Position numbers and translations under genes: made by a program | In this document: positions 8,311-14,825 of the stretch, piece by piece | How positions within the stretch are numbered: position 1 is the first letter of the stretch | Layout: every line of letters begins with the position of its first letter | Notes under the pieces: generated by a model | What the model saw: only the letters and a program-made list of their open reading frames with translations | Told to the model about the DNA's origin: nothing | Databases searched by the model: none | Source of the DNA: Streptomyces aureoverticillatus | GTDB taxonomy: Bacteria > Actinomycetota > Actinomycetes > Streptomycetales > Streptomycetaceae | Assembly: GCF_014649395.1 (NCBI RefSeq) | Contig: NZ_BMSY01000001.1 | Location: 310,001 to 374,000 of the forward strand | Reading direction: 5' to 3' | Length of the DNA: 64,000 nt

Positions 8311-8634
8311 CTACTGCATGACCGCCATGGCGAGCGCGCGCCGGGCACGCAGGGACGCGCGCTCGGCGCGGCGCTGCATGCGGCGGGCCGCGATCAGGCG
8401 GGCGGCCGGACGGTGCTCGTCGGCCTCACGCATGCGTTCGTGCATATGCGCACGAGCCAGGGCTTCTGGGATGAGTTGCATTTCGCGGGTCCTGTTCTGG
8501 CGCGAGCCGGTCGCGCCGGTGGTGAAGAAGTCTGGGGTCGCGGAGCCGCTGGGCTCGCTGGTGGGTGCCTTCATCGGGGCCTGCTTCTTGGGGTCGTGCG
8601 TCAGGGGGCGATCGATCGTGCCGACGGTGCTCAT
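8311..8634 (-). CDS. Small basic protein translationally coupled to wblC
   Basis: A 107-residue protein starting at ATG 8634, which overlaps the wblC stop as ATGA. The first half is Thr/Ser/Pro-rich and probably disordered. The second half is an Arg-rich helical region (EALARAHMHERMREADEHRPAARLIAARRMQRRAERASLRARRALAMAVMQ, read here as positions about 57-107) that would be strongly basic. There are no Cys pairs and no membrane segment. I do not recognise a family. Coupling to wblC means it should be induced by the same ribosome-targeting antibiotics, and an RNA- or ribosome-associated role is one inference from its charge. Confidence 0.75.
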   Translation of the reverse strand: MSTVGTIDRPLTHDPKKQAPMKAPTSEPSGSATPDFFTTGATGSRQNRTREMQLIPEALARAHMHERMREADEHRPAARLIAARRMQRRAERASLRARRALAMAVMQ

Positions 8635-8999
8635 GCCACTACCGGGTTCTTCCGCGGGCGGCCACGCGGCCGCTTGCGGGCCACGACCACGCCCTGGACG
8701 AACAGCTCGCCGCCCCAGACGCCCCACGGCTCACGCCGCTCCTTGGCGCCGGCCAGGCAGGCCTCCATCAGCGGGCAGGTACGGCAGAGGGACTTGGCGT
8801 ACTCGACGTCCGCCGGCGACTCGGCGAAGAAGACCTCCGGGTCGTAGGCGCGGCAGGGGACGGGTACACCCAGGTTCTCGATGGCGTCGTCGAGCGCGGT
8901 GAGCGCGGTCAGGGGAGTCAAGGTCGGGTCCTCCGTGGGAACGGGCGGGGGGAGCGTGTCTGAAGGCGGTACGGACGGGGCGTGCGCTTCGAGTTGCAC
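8631..8999 (-). CDS. wblC: WhiB7-type transcriptional regulator WblC
   Basis: A 122-residue WhiB-like iron-sulfur protein. The four Cys ligands are in VPCRAYDPEVFF, SLCRTCPLMEACL; these are followed by the G(V/I)WGG turn in PWGVWGGELF that contacts the main sigma factor, and by a C-terminal AT-hook, RGRPRK, which is diagnostic of WhiB7/WblC. In actinomycetes this protein activates intrinsic resistance genes in response to translation inhibitors and activates its own promoter. Start GTG 8999 has GAGGAAAA upstream. The gene has a long leader with an upstream ORF (9166-9495) and a terminator (9098-9141), so control by transcription attenuation is expected. Its stop overlaps the start of a small basic protein gene. 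The position beside uvrD2 matches M. tuberculosis whiB7. Confidence 0.95.
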   Translation of the reverse strand: MQLEAHAPSVPPSDTLPPPVPTEDPTLTPLTALTALDDAIENLGVPVPCRAYDPEVFFAESPADVEYAKSLCRTCPLMEACLAGAKERREPWGVWGGELFVQGVVVARKRPRGRPRKNPVVA

Positions 9000-9097
9000 G
9001 GTGGTGTTTTCCTCGTCTGGTCGTTCCGGCCTGGTCGGCCGGCTGGCGGCTGGTACCGGGTCTTGCTCGGCCCCTTCGCTCCGTCTCCCCGTTTTGG

Positions 9098-9141
9098 GGA
9101 AAACAGAAGGGCCGCGGATCCCGGGTGGGGTTCCGCGGCCC
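9098..9141 (-). terminator. Intrinsic terminator (attenuator) in the wblC leader
   Basis: On the minus strand, GGGCCGCGGA (9141-9132), a 13-nt loop and TCCGCGGCCC (9118-9109) form a perfect 10-bp stem, followed by TTCTGTTTTCC. The T-run is unusually clear for Streptomyces. It lies between the stop of the upstream ORF (9166) and the wblC start (8999), exactly where an attenuator should be. Confidence 0.85.
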
Positions 9142-9153
9142 TGAAGGCGCCGG

Positions 9154-9170
9154 CCTGATCGAAGATCAGG
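9154..9170 (-). promoter_or_regulatory. Hairpin covering the stop codon of the wblC upstream ORF
   Basis: CCTGATC (9154-9160), GAA and GATCAGG (9164-9170) form a perfect 7-bp stem that includes the upstream ORF's TGA at 9168-9166. A ribosome at the stop codon would cover this stem and stand about 25 bases from the terminator stem, so it may link translation of the leader ORF to terminator folding. Confidence 0.55.
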
Positions 9171-9495
9171 CTGGATCACTCCAGGGTTCGAGCCCACGGA
9201 AGGCCCACATCGTGTGGTGCTGCGTCGTCTGCTTCCGGAATCCGGCACCGGCTGCCGCGAGGGCATAGGCCTGCGCCTGTGCCGTCACTACCGCTTCCGG
9301 TGCCTTGGTCGGTCGCTCATTGCCCTCGCGGATCTCAAGACCCGAGAGAGGCAGGGAGGAGGCGGCCGGACGCACGGCGGCATTGCCGACGGACAGACCG
9401 GTGCCCAGGTTCGAGAAGCCGAGCAGGCAGGAAGCGACGACCGAGCGATCGGTCATTTTGGCGGTGCTGACGAAGCTCTTCTTGATGCTGATCAC
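9166..9495 (-). CDS. Leader (upstream) ORF of wblC
   Basis: A 109-codon frame starting at GTG 9495, nine bases after a perfect AGGAGG (9505-9510), so it is certainly a good translation start. It begins MISIKKSFVSTAKMTDRSVV and ends WAFRGLEPWSDPA. There are no recognisable domains; residues 55-95 are Ala-rich. It stops 25 bases before the attenuator stem. In Streptomyces and mycobacteria, uORFs in wblC/whiB7 leaders sense ribosome stalling by antibiotics and control read-through into the regulator gene. I infer the same here. Whether the peptide has any function of its own is unknown. Confidence 0.7.
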   Translation of the reverse strand: MISIKKSFVSTAKMTDRSVVASCLLGFSNLGTGLSVGNAAVRPAASSLPLSGLEIREGNERPTKAPEAVVTAQAQAYALAAAGAGFRKQTTQHHTMWAFRGLEPWSDPA

Positions 9496-9560
9496 TGGAA
9501 TTCGCCTCCTCTCGGCGTCTAGGGGACCGGCCGGAACCGATCCTGCGGACTGACAAGTAC

Positions 9561-9602
9561 AGCACGGGACCAGGGCTTCGGTGAAGCCGCCGTTCCCGTG
9601 CT
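9561..9602 (-). promoter_or_regulatory. 5' stem-loop of the wblC leader
   Basis: Outer arms AGCACGGGA (9561-9569) and TCCCGTGCT (9594-9602) enclose an inner stem GGCTTC (9574-9579) / GAAGCC (9583-9588). It begins at about the predicted transcription start of the wblC leader, so it would cap the 5' end of that RNA. Confidence 0.55.
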
Positions 9603-9606
9603 TAAG

Positions 9607-9647
9607 AACCTATGGGGATTGCTGGCGCATGCGCAAACTATTTTTTC
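9607..9647 (-). promoter_or_regulatory. wblC promoter with AT-rich block upstream of -35
   Basis: On the minus strand: an AT-rich block GAAAAAATAGTT (about 9647-9636), -35 TTGCGC (9636-9631), an 18-bp spacer and -10 TAGGTT (9612-9607). An A/T-rich block touching the -35 is the known hallmark of WhiB7-activated promoters, where the AT-hook binds. It lies just past the uvrD2 stop, 110 bases before the leader ORF. Confidence 0.65.
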
Positions 9648-9659
9648 GACGAGTTTGAA

Positions 9660-11894
9660 TCAGTTCGCCTCATCACCTGCCTCAAGCTCCTGACCTGCGC
9701 AGATGGCGAGGACGTCGGCGCCGAATCGGTTGAGCTTGCGCATGCCGACCCCCGGGATGCGAGCCAGATCGCCCTCTTCCTCCGGCGCCGCCTCGGCGAT
9801 GGCGATCAAGGTCTTGTCCGTGAAGACGCAGAACGCGGGCTGCCCGAGGCGCTGTGCCTGGGCGGCGCGCCAGTCCCGCAGCCGTTCGTAGAGCCCTTCG
9901 TCCATGTCCGACGGGCAGTCCTCGCAGCGCATGAGCTTCATCTCACCGGCCTCGGTGAGGGTACGGCCGCAGACGCGGCAGCGGGCCGGGCTGCGGCTGC
10001 CGCGGCGCCGGCTGCGGGGGGCGCCGGGCTCGGCGGCGCCGCCGGTGCCGCGCTCGATGCCGCCGGGCCCGCCCGCCGCGCGCGTCCCGGAGGCCGTGCC
10101 CGAGCCGGGGCGCAGGCCGTCCAGGAACCGGCTGGGGCGGCGGTTGGCGCGGCCGCCCGGGGACCGGGAGAGGGCCCAGGACAGGGACAGGTGGACACGG
10201 GCGCGGGTCACGCCCACATAGAGGAGCCTGCGCTCCTCCTCGACCTGTTCGTCGGTCTTGGCGTAGGTGATCGGCATCATGCCCTCGGCCAGGCCGACCA
10301 GGAAGACGGCGTCCCACTCCAGGCCCTTCGCCGCGTGCAGGGAGGCGAGGGTGACGCCCTGGACGGTGGGCGCGTGCTGGACGGCGGCGCGCTCGTCGAG
10401 CTCGGCCACCAGGTCGGCGAGCGTGGCCTCGGGCCTGGCGGCGGCGAAGTCCTCGGCGAGGCGCACCAGGGCGGCCAGCGACTCCCAGCGGTCGCGCACC
10501 GCACCGGAGCCCGCGGGAGGCTGTGTGGTCCAGCCCTTGGTGGACAGCACGGCCCGCACCTGCGAGGGCAGGTCGACCACGTCGTCCAGGAGGGCGTCGT
10601 TGCCGCCGAAGCGGGCGGCGCCGCGCAGGGCGGCGCCGGCCTCGCGGACCTCGGTGCGCTCGAAGAAGCGCTCGGCGCCGAGGAGCTGGTAGGGGATGCC
10701 CGCGTCGGCGAGGGCCTGTTCGTAGATCTCCGACTGCGAGTTCGTGCGGAACAGGACCGCGATCTCGCCGGCGGGGACGCCGTCGGCCATCAGGGCGCGG
10801 ATGCGGCTGGCGGCGCCCTCGGCCTCGGCGGGCTCGTCCGCGTACTCCGTATAGACGGGGTCCGTGCCGCGGTCGCGCTGGGAGACCAGTTCGAGGCGGT
10901 GGTCGGCGGCGCGGCCGCTGGCCTGGGCGAGCAGGCCGTTGGCGAGGTGGACGACCTGGGGGGTCGAGCGATAGTCCCGGACGAGCTTGACGACCGTCGC
11001 GCCCGGGTGGCGGGTGCGGAAGTTCAGCAGGTGGTCGGGGGTGGCGCCGGTGAAGGAGTAGATGGTCTGGCTGGCGTCGCCGACGACGCAGAGGTTGTCG
11101 CGCTCCCCCAGCCAGAGCTCCAGGAGACGCTGCTGGAGGGGGCTCACGTCCTGATACTCGTCGACCACGAAGTGCTGGTACTGGGAGCGGACCTGGTCGG
11201 CGATGTCGTGGCGGTCCTGGAGGATGCCGACGGCCAGGAGCAGGACGTCTTCGAAGTCGATGACGGTGCGGTCGCGTTTGATGTCCTCGTACGCCGCGTA
11301 GAGCTGGGAGATCTCGGCGGGGGCGCGGGGGGTGTCGCGGCCGGTCTTGGCGGCCGCCGCGGCGTAGTCCGCGGGGACGGTCTGGGTGACCTTGGACCAC
11401 TCGATCTCGCCGGTGACGTCCCGCAGCTCGTTGCGGTCCAGGCGGATGCGGCAGGCCGCCGCTGCCTCGGCGACGAGCTGGACCTTGCGCTCGACGAGGC
11501 GCGGCAGCGGGCCGCCGACGGCCTTCGGCCAGAAGTACTGGAGCTGGCGCAGGGCGGCGGAGTGGAACGTGCGCGCCTGGACGCCGGTGGCGCCGAGCTG
11601 GCGCAGGCGGCCGCGCATCTCCCCGGCCGCGCGGTTGGTGAACGTGACGGCGAGCACGCTGGTGGGCTGGAGGATCCCGGCGCGCACCCCATAGGCGATG
11701 CGGTGGGTGATGGCGCGGGTCTTGCCCGTGCCGGCGCCCGCGAGCACGCACACCGGCCCGTGCAGGGCGGTGGCGACCTCGCGCTGCTCCGGGTCGAGCC
11801 CTTCGAGCACCGCGTCGGCCCCGCTCGGCGGGGCCGAGCACTGTGAGCCGCCGGAGTCCTGCGGGAAGAGGGTGGAGTGCGTTGCTGCTGTCAC
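9660..11894 (-). CDS. uvrD2: ATP-dependent DNA helicase UvrD2
   Basis: A 744-residue superfamily 1A helicase. Motifs in order: Q/I region LDPEQREVATAL and GAGTGKTRAITHRIAY (Walker A), VDEYQDVSPLQQ (Walker B), GDASQTIYSFTGA (motif III), LVRDYRST (IV), TLASLHAAKGLEWDAVFLVG (V), and VGVTRARVHL (VI). A tetra-Cys segment (CRVCGRT...CEDCP) and a C-terminal HRDC domain (LARIPGVGMRKLNRFGADVL) define the actinobacterial UvrD2 type. GTG 11894 was chosen because upstream sequence is non-conserved; the start is not certain. Divergent from mrx1. The bipartite element at 11933-11967 lies 38 bases upstream in the same orientation as before the ThiF-like gene. Confidence 0.93.
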   Translation of the reverse strand: MTAATHSTLFPQDSGGSQCSAPPSGADAVLEGLDPEQREVATALHGPVCVLAGAGTGKTRAITHRIAYGVRAGILQPTSVLAVTFTNRAAGEMRGRLRQLGATGVQARTFHSAALRQLQYFWPKAVGGPLPRLVERKVQLVAEAAAACRIRLDRNELRDVTGEIEWSKVTQTVPADYAAAAAKTGRDTPRAPAEISQLYAAYEDIKRDRTVIDFEDVLLLAVGILQDRHDIADQVRSQYQHFVVDEYQDVSPLQQRLLELWLGERDNLCVVGDASQTIYSFTGATPDHLLNFRTRHPGATVVKLVRDYRSTPQVVHLANGLLAQASGRAADHRLELVSQRDRGTDPVYTEYADEPAEAEGAASRIRALMADGVPAGEIAVLFRTNSQSEIYEQALADAGIPYQLLGAERFFERTEVREAGAALRGAARFGGNDALLDDVVDLPSQVRAVLSTKGWTTQPPAGSGAVRDRWESLAALVRLAEDFAAARPEATLADLVAELDERAAVQHAPTVQGVTLASLHAAKGLEWDAVFLVGLAEGMMPITYAKTDEQVEEERRLLYVGVTRARVHLSLSWALSRSPGGRANRRPSRFLDGLRPGSGTASGTRAAGGPGGIERGTGGAAEPGAPRSRRRGSRSPARCRVCGRTLTEAGEMKLMRCEDCPSDMDEGLYERLRDWRAAQAQRLGQPAFCVFTDKTLIAIAEAAPEEEGDLARIPGVGMRKLNRFGADVLAICAGQELEAGDEAN

Positions 11895-11932
11895 CCCGCC
11901 ATGCTGCCAGGTCCCGAGGGGCCACAGCGCCG

Positions 11933-11967
11933 GTTGTCCACAGGGAGGCGCCCGCAGTCGTACTAAT
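11933..11967 (-). promoter_or_regulatory. Bipartite element ATTAGTACGAC-N13-CTGTGGACAAC, copy 2
   Basis: On the minus strand ATTAGTACGAC (11967-11957), 13 bases, CTGTGGACAAC (11943-11933). All 22 fixed bases and the spacing equal the copy at 5280-5314. TTGTCCACA (11934-11942, plus strand) equals the Streptomyces DnaA-box consensus. It is directly upstream of uvrD2 and abuts the sigma-R type promoter of mrx1 on the other side. Confidence 0.6.
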
Positions 11968-11969
11968 GC

Positions 11970-11996
11970 GGGAATGGTGACCGGGTCACGTACGTT
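11970..11996 (+). promoter_or_regulatory. Sigma-R type promoter of mrx1
   Basis: GGGAAT (11970-11975), an 18-bp spacer, GTT (11994-11996). This equals the SigR consensus GGAAT-N18-GTT of the Streptomyces thiol-oxidative stress response. The spacer holds a perfect palindrome GTGACC-G-GGTCAC (11977-11989). The mrx1 start is 66 bases downstream. Confidence 0.75.
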
Positions 11997-12062
11997 CGAG
12001 ACAGTGCGACGACGCACCCGAAGTGCGATGACGCAACCCGAGCCTTAAGGAGCGCGAGAGAC

Positions 12063-12317
12063 ATGCCGGGCACTGTGACGATGTACAGCACCACGTGGTG
12101 CGGCTACTGCCGCAGGCTGAAGAGCCAGATGGACCGCGAGGGCATCGCGTACAACGAGATCAACATCGAGCACGACCCGGACTCCGCGGCCTTCGTGGAG
12201 AAGGCGAACGGCGGCAACCAGACGGTTCCCACGCTCCTCGTGGTGTCCGACGCCGGCACCGAGTCCGTGATGACGAACCCGTCGCTGGCCCAGGTCAAGC
12301 AGGCCCTGGCGGTCTGA
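12063..12317 (+). CDS. mrx1: Mycoredoxin (glutaredoxin-like, CGYC)
   Basis: An 84-residue thioredoxin-fold protein with TMYSTTWCGYCRRLKSQ at the N terminus, whose CGYC is the redox-active pair, and the cis-Pro in NQTVPTLLV. It matches mycoredoxin-1, which reduces protein-mycothiol mixed disulfides in the actinobacterial cytosol using mycothiol. ATG 12063 follows AAGGAG. A GGAAT-N18-GTT promoter lies upstream, tying it to the disulfide-stress regulon. The location between uvrD2 and nudC matches M. tuberculosis Rv3198A. It ends 4 bp from the convergent nudC stop. Confidence 0.95.
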   Translation: MPGTVTMYSTTWCGYCRRLKSQMDREGIAYNEINIEHDPDSAAFVEKANGGNQTVPTLLVVSDAGTESVMTNPSLAQVKQALAV

Positions 12318-12321
12318 CCGG

Positions 12322-13269
12322 CTAGCCGACCGTGCCGGGCTTCGGCAGGGGCTTGCCGTACCAGAGCTCGATCAAGCGGGCCGCAATCGAGATGCCATAG
12401 GGAGGCAGGACCTCCCCGGACTCGAAGGCGGCCCGCAGGTCGTCGCGGGAGAACCAGCGCGCCTCGTGGATCTCCTCGCCGTCGACGTCGATCTCCGAAG
12501 AGGTGGCCTGGGCCATGAAGCCCAGCATCAGGCTGGAGGGGAACGGCCAGGGCTGGCTCGCGACGTACTCGACGTCGCCGACCGTGACGCCCGCCTCCTC
12601 GAAGACCTCGCGGCGCACGGACTGCTCGATCGACTCGCCCGGCTCCACGAAGCCCGCGAGCGTCGAGAAGCGGCCTTCGGGCCAGTGGACCTGGCGGCCG
12701 AGGAGCGCGCGGTCCTGGTCGTCCGTCACCAGCATGATCACGGCCGGGTCGGTGCGCGGGTAGTGCTCGGCGCCGCAGGCCTGGCAGCGGCGGATGTGGC
12801 CCGCGGCCGCGATGACGGTGCGCTCGCCGCAGCGCGAGCAGAAGCGGTGCATCCGCTGCCAGTTCTCCAGCGCCACCGCGTGCACCATCAGGCCCGCGTC
12901 GCGCGGGGACAGCAGCAGGCCCGCCTCGCGCAGACCGGCCGCGCGCGCGGAGGCGTCCATGCGGCCGGGCAGCGCGTCCTTCTGGAGCGCGAAGTAGCTC
13001 ACGCCGTCCTCGTCGGTCCCCAGGAAGTAGCGGTGGGCCTCGGTGAGGGGCGCCTCGAACGACGGGGTCATCACGAGTTCGGTGCGGCCGTCGGGGGTCT
13101 CGTCGATGAGCACCTGGCCGCCCGAGACCACGAAGACCCGTGTCGACGGGTGGCTCCACGCGGCGGCGAGCCAGGCCTCGTCGAGACGGTGGTGGGCCGC
13201 GCGGTCGATGCCGCTCGGCGCGGTGAGCGAGATCGGACGGTCAGCGGCGCGGTCGGTCCAGGTGGTCAC
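12322..13269 (-). CDS. nudC: NAD(+) diphosphatase NudC
   Basis: A 315-residue NADH pyrophosphatase that cleaves NAD(H) to NMN(H) and AMP and, in bacteria studied, removes NAD caps from RNA. It has a zinc ribbon (CSRCGE...CQACGAEHYPRTDPAVI), the NUDIX box GFVEPGESIEQSVRREVFEE followed by AGV, and the family-specific SQPWPFPSSLM motif that recognises NADH. GTG 13269 with GGGGGAG upstream gives the usual family N terminus (TTWTDRAADRPISLT); an ATG at 13341 in the same frame has no ribosome site. It is convergent with mrx1. The gene order matches Rv3199c. Confidence 0.93.
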   Translation of the reverse strand: MTTWTDRAADRPISLTAPSGIDRAAHHRLDEAWLAAAWSHPSTRVFVVSGGQVLIDETPDGRTELVMTPSFEAPLTEAHRYFLGTDEDGVSYFALQKDALPGRMDASARAAGLREAGLLLSPRDAGLMVHAVALENWQRMHRFCSRCGERTVIAAAGHIRRCQACGAEHYPRTDPAVIMLVTDDQDRALLGRQVHWPEGRFSTLAGFVEPGESIEQSVRREVFEEAGVTVGDVEYVASQPWPFPSSLMLGFMAQATSSEIDVDGEEIHEARWFSRDDLRAAFESGEVLPPYGISIAARLIELWYGKPLPKPGTVG

Positions 13270-13366
13270 TGGTGCTTCCAACTCCCCCGGTGGAATGGGT
13301 GGTTCAGCAAGCGGATCTGTGCGGATCTGTTCAGTGTGCATCGCGACGGCCGCGCGGTTCGCCTGC

Positions 13367-14815
13367 TCAGGAGGCGCCGCGCCAGTGCTCCGCGAGGTCG
13401 CCCCACAGGTAGGCGCTGGTTTCGACGCCCTTGAGGAGCAGGTCGAGCTCGACCTTCTCGTTCGGCGCGTGCCAGCCGTCCGAGGGAATGGAGATGCCGA
13501 GGAAGAGCACCGGTGCCTCCAGGACGTCCTGGAGGTCGGCGGCCGGTCCGGAGCCGCCCTCGCGCGTGAAGCGGACGTCCTGCTCGAAGGCGCGGCCCAT
13601 GGCGCGGGCGACGGACTGCAGGGCCGGGTGGTCCAGCGGCGTCAGACAGGGGCGCGTCGCGCCGCTGAAGGTGATCGTGTGCCGGATCCCAGCGGGCAGC
13701 TGATCGGCCACCCACGCGGTGACGGCCTTCTCGACATGCTGCGGATCCTGTCCGGCGACCAGCCGGAACGACAGCTTCAGGAACGCGCTCGACGGGATGA
13801 TCGTCTTGCCGCCGGGGCCCTGATAGCCGCCGCCGATGCCGTTGACCTCGGCGGTCGGACGGGCCCAGAGGCGCTCCAGGGTGGTGTGTCCGGCCTCTCC
13901 GTAGGGCGCGTGCGACTTCGCCGTACGCAGCCACTCGGCTTCGTCGAAGGGCAGCTCGGCGAAGAGCTCGCGCTCGCGGTCGGTGAGCTCGACGATGCCT
14001 TCGTAGAAGCCCGGTACCGCTACGCGCGCGTGCTCGTCGTGCAGCGCGGCGACCAGCCGGGCGGCGGCCGTCGCCGGGTTGGGCACGGCGCCGCCGAAGG
14101 AGCCGGAGTGGATGTCCTGGTCCGGGCCGTACAGCTCGATCTCGCACTCGACGAGGCCGCGCATGCCCGTGCACACCGTGGGGGTGTCCCTGGACCACAT
14201 GCCGGTGTCGGAGACGATCACGGCGTCGGCGGCGATGCGCTCGCGGCGCTCCTCGATCAGGGCGCGGAAGTTCGGGGAACCGGACTCCTCCTCGCCCTCG
14301 ATGAGCAGCTTCAGGTTCACGGCGGGGGCTCTGCGGCCGGTGGCGGCGAGGTGGGCGCGGACGCCGAGCGTGTGGAAGAGGACCTGGCCCTTGTCGTCGG
14401 CGGCCCCGCGCGCGTAGAGCCGGTTGTCGCGGACGACCGGCTCGAAGGGGTCGGTGTCCCAGCCGTCCTCGAGGGCGGCGGGCTGCACGTCGTGGTGGCC
14501 GTAGACGAGGACGGTGGGCGCGTCCGGGTCGCCGGAGGGCCACTCGGCGAAGACGGCGGGGGCGCCGGCCGTCTCCCACACCTCGGCCGTCGGGAAGCCG
14601 GTGGCCGTGAGCCGTGCGGCGAGCCAGTCGGCGCTGCGGCGCACGTCGGCGGCGTGGTCGGGCTGCACCGACACGGACGGGATGCGCAGCCACTCGGCGA
14701 GGTCGTCGAGGAAGGCGGCGCGGTGGTCGTCGATGTACGCGCGCACGGCGCCGACTGCACTGGCAGCGCTGCTGGCGCTGACGGCACTGGCAGCGCTACG
14801 GACGGGCTTGCTCAT
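13367..14815 (-). CDS. M20 family dipeptidase/carboxypeptidase
   Basis: A 482-residue cytosolic metallopeptidase. Metal and catalytic motifs of clan MH are visible: VLVYGHHDVQPA (first His and catalytic Asp), YARGAADDKGQ (bridging Asp), LIEGEEESGSPN (catalytic Glu and metal Glu) and a final His near GWHAPNEKVEL. The lid domain contains TMWSRDTPTVCTGMRGL and VNGIGGGYQGPGGKTIIPS, typical of M20 dipeptidases of the CNDP type. ATG 14815 is at the first Met; residues 5-22 are a low-complexity Ser/Ala stretch encoded by a local repeat. It lies 11 bp after adnB in the same direction and may be co-transcribed. Confidence 0.9.
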   Translation of the reverse strand: MSKPVRSAASAVSASSAASAVGAVRAYIDDHRAAFLDDLAEWLRIPSVSVQPDHAADVRRSADWLAARLTATGFPTAEVWETAGAPAVFAEWPSGDPDAPTVLVYGHHDVQPAALEDGWDTDPFEPVVRDNRLYARGAADDKGQVLFHTLGVRAHLAATGRRAPAVNLKLLIEGEEESGSPNFRALIEERRERIAADAVIVSDTGMWSRDTPTVCTGMRGLVECEIELYGPDQDIHSGSFGGAVPNPATAAARLVAALHDEHARVAVPGFYEGIVELTDRERELFAELPFDEAEWLRTAKSHAPYGEAGHTTLERLWARPTAEVNGIGGGYQGPGGKTIIPSSAFLKLSFRLVAGQDPQHVEKAVTAWVADQLPAGIRHTITFSGATRPCLTPLDHPALQSVARAMGRAFEQDVRFTREGGSGPAADLQDVLEAPVLFLGISIPSDGWHAPNEKVELDLLLKGVETSAYLWGDLAEHWRGAS

Positions 14816-14825
14816 GGTCACGAGC

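Noticed and set aside
9612..11846. A 744-codon frame opposite uvrD2
   Set aside because: Antisense shadow of a gene with all helicase motifs; composition is dominated by Ala, Gly, Val, Asp and Leu with no recognisable fold.
5305..11942. Replication origin suggested by TTGTCCACA boxes at 5305-5313 and 11934-11942
   Set aside because: Only two boxes 6.6 kb apart, with no dnaA, dnaN or clustered boxes. They are better explained as half of the bipartite element.
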